From Halobacteriales archaeon SW_9_67_25 (lineage in GTDB: Archaea > Halobacteriota > Halobacteria > Halobacteriales > Haloarculaceae), in NCBI GenBank assembly GCA_003022745.1, contig PXSU01000049.1, forward strand, positions 1 through 9,105: 9,105 bases of DNA, given 5' to 3'. Positions within the stretch are counted from its first letter, which is position 1; the number at the start of each line of letters is the position of its first letter. The notes beneath the pieces were generated by a model, which saw only the letters and a list, made by a program, of their open reading frames with translations, made no database searches and was not told the DNA's origin. This document shows, in pieces, positions 6,052 through 9,105 of this stretch. Both the position numbers and the translations under genes were made by a program.

Positions 6052-6233
6052 CCTACTTCGCACGCGGAGTGCGGCAACTCACCTACGGGGCTACAGGCGC
6101 CGGCGAGGGTGCACTACTCGCGACCGGTCGCGGTCCCGGCCTCCTCGGTCCCGTCGGGAACCTCGCGGTCCTGTCGGTGCTCGCGGTGGTGCTGTTCGCA
6201 GTCGCGGCGCGGTCGCTGCCCCGGACCGACTAG
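5583..6233 (+). pseudogene. ABC-2 type permease, 5'-truncated and joined out of frame to the ATPase
   Basis: In the frame two bases later than the ATPase frame, the sequence from about 5583 reads SLFAEPPGWYVPGYLAVVVL, then FTPLSRVGSEVARHREGNRF, EKLATTPLSRAEWLLAQT, and on to a TAG at 6231-6233. Five hydrophobic segments are visible: about 5607-5650, 5740-5820, 5845-5930, 5955-6020 and 6145-6215. The conserved R-x-x-G-x-x-EKLATTP-x-S loop and the PLTYFARGVR motif are typical of ABC-2 exporter permeases. Missing are a start codon after a proper ribosome entry point, the first membrane helix and roughly the first 50-60 residues. A GTG at 5613 could start a shortened protein, but it falls inside a membrane segment. 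The deletion apparently removed the end of the ATPase gene, the spacer and the permease start in one event. Confidence 0.75.
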
Positions 6234-6904
6234 GACCTGTGAGCGACGTGCTCGTCCGGGCCGGTCACTAGCGACCGGAAGTTCTCGAAGACGCGGGGTG
6301 CGTTCACGTCGGCAAACGGGTAGTCTGTTTCGGTCCAGTCGAAGTCCTCGGCGAGTTGGTCGCGGATGTCTCCCGTGAACTCGGGGTGGAACTGGACCGT
6401 CCAGAGGGGTGCCCGCCGGTGGCGGGTGCCGAAGGCGTGGTAGTAGTCCGTCGAGGCGATGACCGCCATGTCCTCGCCTGCGTCGGTCACGACGTCGCCG
6501 TGCGAGGCGGCGACGACCGGTTCGACGCCGGCAAACAGCGGGTCCCCGGCCAGTTCAACTTCGACCAGCCGGGCGGTCATCCCCTCGTGACGGACCGTCC
6601 CACCGAGCGCGCTGTTGGCGACCTGGTGGCCGAAACAGACCCCGAGTGTCGGAACCTCGCGGTCGACGAGTTCGCGCACCAGCCGCTCCTGGTCGCGGAT
6701 CCAGGGCCGGTCGTCGGCCTCGTAGACGCCCGCGGTGCTCCCCGAGAGGACGACACCGTCGACCGTGTCGGGGTCGAACCGCTCGCCGGCTGGGAAGTCG
6801 ACCGCCCGTGCGCCCGGGAAGTACGACGCGAGCGCGTCGCAGTGATACTCGTAGTCGGCCTGGACCTCGTTGCGAACCACCACAATCGAGGGGTCTGTAC
6901 TCAT
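6230..6904 (-). CDS. Class I glutamine amidotransferase (GuaA/GATase1-like)
   Basis: The 224-residue cytosolic protein belongs to the family that releases ammonia from glutamine. It is a stand-alone domain with the full catalytic triad: C90 in LGVCFGHQ (87-94), H173 and E175 in VQFHPEFT (170-177). The oxyanion region VVLSGSTAGVYE (51-62) and AASHGDVV (132-139) also match. Haloarchaea carry several such proteins annotated as GMP synthase-like, but this one lacks an ATP-pyrophosphatase domain and its acceptor is unknown. The true GMP synthase glutamine subunit is shorter and differs in sequence, so I do not call it guaA. The ATG at 6904 overlaps the stop of the upstream HTR-like gene by four bases (ATGA), indicating translational coupling. 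Its TAG overlaps the permease stop in CTAG at 6230-6233. Confidence 0.9.
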   Translation of the reverse strand: MSTDPSIVVVRNEVQADYEYHCDALASYFPGARAVDFPAGERFDPDTVDGVVLSGSTAGVYEADDRPWIRDQERLVRELVDREVPTLGVCFGHQVANSALGGTVRHEGMTARLVEVELAGDPLFAGVEPVVAASHGDVVTDAGEDMAVIASTDYYHAFGTRHRRAPLWTVQFHPEFTGDIRDQLAEDFDWTETDYPFADVNAPRVFENFRSLVTGPDEHVAHRS

Positions 6905-7992
6905 CCGGCCCCCTCTTCGTCGGCCAGCGACTCGTCAGTTTCGGCCCCACCCCGCGCCTCGTCCAGTTCGGTCTGGTCCCCGGGCAGGTCGGACGTGGCC
7001 GCGTCCGCCTCCCCGGCGGCTTCCATCTGAGCTAGCGGGTCGAAGGTGACGATGCCCGTCCCGGCGGTGTACTCGTAGGTCTCCCACTCCGAGATGGCGA
7101 GGACGCCGCTCATCTTCCTGACCCGGAGCTGTTTGAGGATGGTGTCCTCGACGATGTCGTCGGTGAGGCGCAACTCCACGATACCGTCGACCACGTACTC
7201 GAGGTCGTGGGGAAATCCCTCGGACTCGGAGGTGACTGTCGCACCCGCGAAGACGGGGACGAACCGGCCCTTGCAGACGTCCGCGCGGATGTCCTTGACG
7301 AAATTGTACGCGTGAACGGGCTGGACGAGCGTCCCGAGTTCGGTCAGCGAGTCGACGACGACGAGTCCCCCGTCGCCGGCGCCGACGGCACCGAGGGCCC
7401 CGTCGAGCCGGTTGTGGAGCTGGTCGACGTCCGCCGGGTCCCGGACGACGGTGGTCGCGTCCCGGGCGACGTCCCAGATGTGGGTGTTCCAGGCGTTCAT
7501 CCGCTCGTGGAGTCGCTCGCGGTCGTCGGACCGGTAGGTGAAACAGTCCAGAATCCGGAGGTCCCCCGCCTCCAGGGAGGGCAGGACGTTCCACTCCAGC
7601 GTGACGAACTCCTGGACGACCGAGACGGGGGGTTCGAGGAAGGAGACGTAGACGACTGGCTCGCCCCGCTGGAGGGCACGCCAGACGAGTTCGGCCTGGA
7701 TGGCCTCCGAGCGCGTCCCCGCGAGGTCCGTCAACAGGACGAAGGAGTTGCGCGGTACCCCCTGCGGGAGACTGGAGTCCAACGCCGAGACGCCCGTCAG
7801 CATCCGGCGGAAGCCGTGGTACTCGGTGAACACCCGGTCGGCCCCTTCGAGGGCGTCCCGGCAGGCCGCCGAGCAGAACTCGTAGGTCACGCCATCGCTG
7901 TCGAGCGTGCGCGACTGTCCCGGCACCGGCAACCGACAGTAGTCACACCGCCGTATCCCGTCCCCGGACTCGCCGTTCGCTTCCTCGCTCAT
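6901..7992 (-). CDS. HTR-like RecA/KaiC-fold protein with N-terminal TRASH-type zinc motif
   Basis: The 363-residue protein resembles the haloarchaeal 'HTR-like protein' group, relatives of KaiC and Rad55-like ATPases; function is not established. The N-terminus has C16-x2-C19 (CDYC) and C40-x3-C44 (CSAAC), a TRASH/FYVE-like zinc-binding pattern. A KaiC-like domain follows: TGVSALDSSLPQGVPRNSFV, with the P-loop position occupied by LTDLAGTRSEA (87-97), lacking the usual GK[ST]. The Walker B strand LVVVDSLTELG is intact, and VKDIRADVCKGRFVPVFAGA and LRVRKMSGV follow. The last ~45 residues are a disordered Asp/Glu/Ala-rich tail. ATG at 7992 is used instead of 8049, because the extra residues are Pro-rich and a TTTTG-containing element lies about 27 bases upstream of 7992. 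It overlaps the amidotransferase gene by four bases. Confidence 0.85.
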   Translation of the reverse strand: MSEEANGESGDGIRRCDYCRLPVPGQSRTLDSDGVTYEFCSAACRDALEGADRVFTEYHGFRRMLTGVSALDSSLPQGVPRNSFVLLTDLAGTRSEAIQAELVWRALQRGEPVVYVSFLEPPVSVVQEFVTLEWNVLPSLEAGDLRILDCFTYRSDDRERLHERMNAWNTHIWDVARDATTVVRDPADVDQLHNRLDGALGAVGAGDGGLVVVDSLTELGTLVQPVHAYNFVKDIRADVCKGRFVPVFAGATVTSESEGFPHDLEYVVDGIVELRLTDDIVEDTILKQLRVRKMSGVLAISEWETYEYTAGTGIVTFDPLAQMEAAGEADAATSDLPGDQTELDEARGGAETDESLADEEGAG

Positions 7993-8064
7993 GCCCGGCT
8001 GTAGCAGTGGTGGCGACAAAACGATGGGGGGTGGGCCCACACCACACACCCGACCGGCTCCCGT

Positions 8065-8694
8065 TTAGCGACGCCACGCAGGTACCGCTATCAAGAGCAA
8101 CGCCGCGGCTTCCCGGACTTCCCACCCGTAGGCGTGGTTCAACAGGAGGTAGGTGACGATACCCAGCGCGAGGCTCACGCTCCAGGCGACGGCGGCGACC
8201 CGGCCAACGCGGGCGTGACTCGTCTCCCGGAGTTCCGCTGGCGTGTGTGTCAGGCCGAGTATCGCCGCGTAGAGGACGACGGGCACGGACACGACCGAGA
8301 GGAAGATGTGGATCGCGAGCATCGCCAGGTACACCAGCCGCACGGGGCCGGGCGCGAGGATGGCCTTCTCGAAGCCCCCGCCGGTCTTCCAGAGGTAGAG
8401 GACCAGAAACACGAGGATGAGCGTGAAGGCGGTGAGCATCGCCGCCCGGTGTTTCCGGACCTGGTCGGTGCGGATGAAGTAGACGCCCGCAAGCAGCGAC
8501 CCGAGTGCCAGCGTGTTCACGCCGGCGATGAGGTGGCTGAAGAGGTTCACCGTCGACCGCGAGAGTTCGGGGAAGATGGGGAGCGCCCCGCTGAGTGCTC
8601 CGCCGACGAGGACGTACCCGACGACCGAGAGGACCGCCGTGATCGCCCGCGGTCGCGCCCTGAGTCCGGTCTGGAGCCTGTCGGCGACGGCCAT
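8065..8694 (-). CDS. DUF420 family five-helix membrane protein (CtaM-like)
   Basis: The 209-residue integral membrane protein has five hydrophobic helices at roughly 17-38, 46-72, 83-102, 118-142 and 157-180. Family landmarks include FSHLIAGVNTLAL, the RKHRAAMLTAF motif, HIFLSVVSVPVVLYA and the conserved His/Trp positions thought to bind metal or haem. DUF420 includes CtaM (YozB) of Gram-positive bacteria, which is needed for haem-copper oxidase maturation, so a role in terminal oxidase assembly is a reasonable guess; no oxidase gene is visible here. The ATG at 8694 is chosen because it gives a short charged N-terminus before helix 1 and has an AAAGAGAAT element about 30 bases upstream. It lies 72 bases upstream of the HTR-like gene in the same direction, which may be one transcript or two. 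Confidence 0.88.
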   Translation of the reverse strand: MAVADRLQTGLRARPRAITAVLSVVGYVLVGGALSGALPIFPELSRSTVNLFSHLIAGVNTLALGSLLAGVYFIRTDQVRKHRAAMLTAFTLILVFLVLYLWKTGGGFEKAILAPGPVRLVYLAMLAIHIFLSVVSVPVVLYAAILGLTHTPAELRETSHARVGRVAAVAWSVSLALGIVTYLLLNHAYGWEVREAAALLLIAVPAWRR

Positions 8695-8848
8695 ACGCTT
8701 CTGTCGGGACTGGGCAAGCAATTCTCTTTGGGTTTCGGCCCGGCAGCAGTCGGCTGCGGGTCAACTATCTAGACTAACCGATACTTCAGGAGCCAGGACA
8801 ATTGTTGCCACTTTAACATTGATTAGGCCGTTCGCCCAACAGGCCGGT
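8695..8848. promoter_or_regulatory. Divergent promoter region between the DUF420 and lipoprotein genes
   Basis: The 154-base spacer is more AT-rich than its surroundings. On the minus strand, AAAGAGAATTG (about 8720-8730) is placed to act as TATA box for the DUF420 gene. On the plus strand, CTTTAACATTGATTA (about 8812-8826) lies 23-37 bases before the lipoprotein ATG and is the best TATA candidate. No repeat or RNA gene is seen. Confidence 0.4.
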
Positions 8849-9105
8849 ATGACCGATGAACCCCTCCGGCGGGGAGTGTTGCGCGGACTGGTCCTTCTGG
8901 GGACCGCAGGGGCGAGCGGATGTAACTTCGATAATCTGTCGGGGAGTGATGGCGGAGATGTGGGAGCGACGAGCGCGGGAGACGGTGACGGGGAATCGAC
9001 GCCGACGCCGGCCGATCCGACGACGCCAACCGACACGCCGCCGGGGAACCCGCGGTCCGATCCGGAGTTCCACGAGGGGTTCGAGGACGGCCCGGGCGAC
9101 TGGCA
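8849..9105 (+). CDS. Tat-type lipoprotein, secreted and membrane-anchored (partial, runs off right edge)
   Basis: The first 85 residues are visible. The N-terminus MTDEPLRRGVLRGLVLLGTA has a twin-arginine pair (R7-R8), a short hydrophobic core and a lipobox-like ASGC with C25, the pattern of haloarchaeal Tat-exported lipoproteins. After C25 comes a 40-residue Gly/Asp then Thr/Pro-rich linker (STPTPADPTTPTDTPPG), probably unstructured and a likely target of O-glycosylation. The last residues, EFHEGFEDGPGDW, resemble the first strand of a jelly-roll or concanavalin-like extracellular domain, so the mature protein may bind or cleave carbohydrate; this is inference from a short match. Divergent from DUF420. 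The ATG at 8849 is the only start consistent with the signal. Confidence 0.8.
   Translation, partial: MTDEPLRRGVLRGLVLLGTAGASGCNFDNLSGSDGGDVGATSAGDGDGESTPTPADPTTPTDTPPGNPRSDPEFHEGFEDGPGDW

Noticed and set aside
7207..8004. 265-codon plus-strand frame opposite the HTR-like gene
   Set aside because: It mirrors the codon structure of the minus-strand gene and has no motif.
1..9105. CRISPR array, tRNA, rRNA, insertion sequence or integrase
   Set aside because: No regularly spaced repeats, cloverleaf-like sequences, transposase motifs or terminal inverted repeats were seen on either strand.

Overview
The window looks like a chromosome segment from a halophilic archaeon (class Halobacteria). It is GC-rich with strong third-position GC, and most proteins are rich in Asp and Glu. 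Promoters look archaeal: several genes have a TATA-like element about 26-28 bases before the start codon and no Shine-Dalgarno site, which implies leaderless mRNAs. The families present (halobacterial transducer, HTR-like KaiC-type protein, Tat lipoprotein, DUF420, SelW-type Rdx protein) fit this. The species cannot be named from the sequence.

Left third (1-2341, minus strand): a damaged region. An open frame enters from the left edge. It joins the N-terminal ~150 residues of a short serine O-acetyltransferase (CysE) in frame to the M3/M4, CPC and DKTGTLT part of a heavy-metal P1B-type ATPase. Upstream of it are a roughly 35-residue C-terminal scrap of a DUF1684 protein and a methyl-accepting transducer. 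The transducer is spread over all three minus-strand frames and has lost its second membrane segment, first HAMP and signalling hairpin. A clear TATA box still precedes it.

Middle (2433-4655): a short unidentified reading frame lies at the end of a complete glycerophosphodiester phosphodiesterase gene (minus). Divergent to that gene is a complete birA (biotin-protein ligase with HTH, plus), followed by a SelW/Rdx-like 76-residue CxxC protein (plus).

ABC exporter (4693-6233, plus): the ATPase is complete through its nucleotide-binding domain. It then runs out of frame into an ABC-2 permease that has lost its start and first membrane helix, so this locus too appears to carry a deletion junction. 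Its stop codon overlaps the stop of the convergent gene inside one CTAG.

Right third (6230-8694, minus): three intact genes in one direction. These are a five-helix DUF420 (CtaM-like) membrane protein, an HTR-like RecA/KaiC-fold protein with an N-terminal TRASH-type zinc motif and a degenerate P-loop, and a class I glutamine amidotransferase. The last two overlap by ATGA and are probably co-translated. A divergent Tat lipoprotein gene runs off the right edge.

The most notable signal is not a new defence or metabolic system. It is the repeated occurrence of gene-internal deletion joins (cysE/metal ATPase, several in the transducer, DUF1684, ABC ATPase/permease) beside fully intact genes. Either this is a real locus decaying by deletion, or the assembly collapsed here; read mapping would decide.
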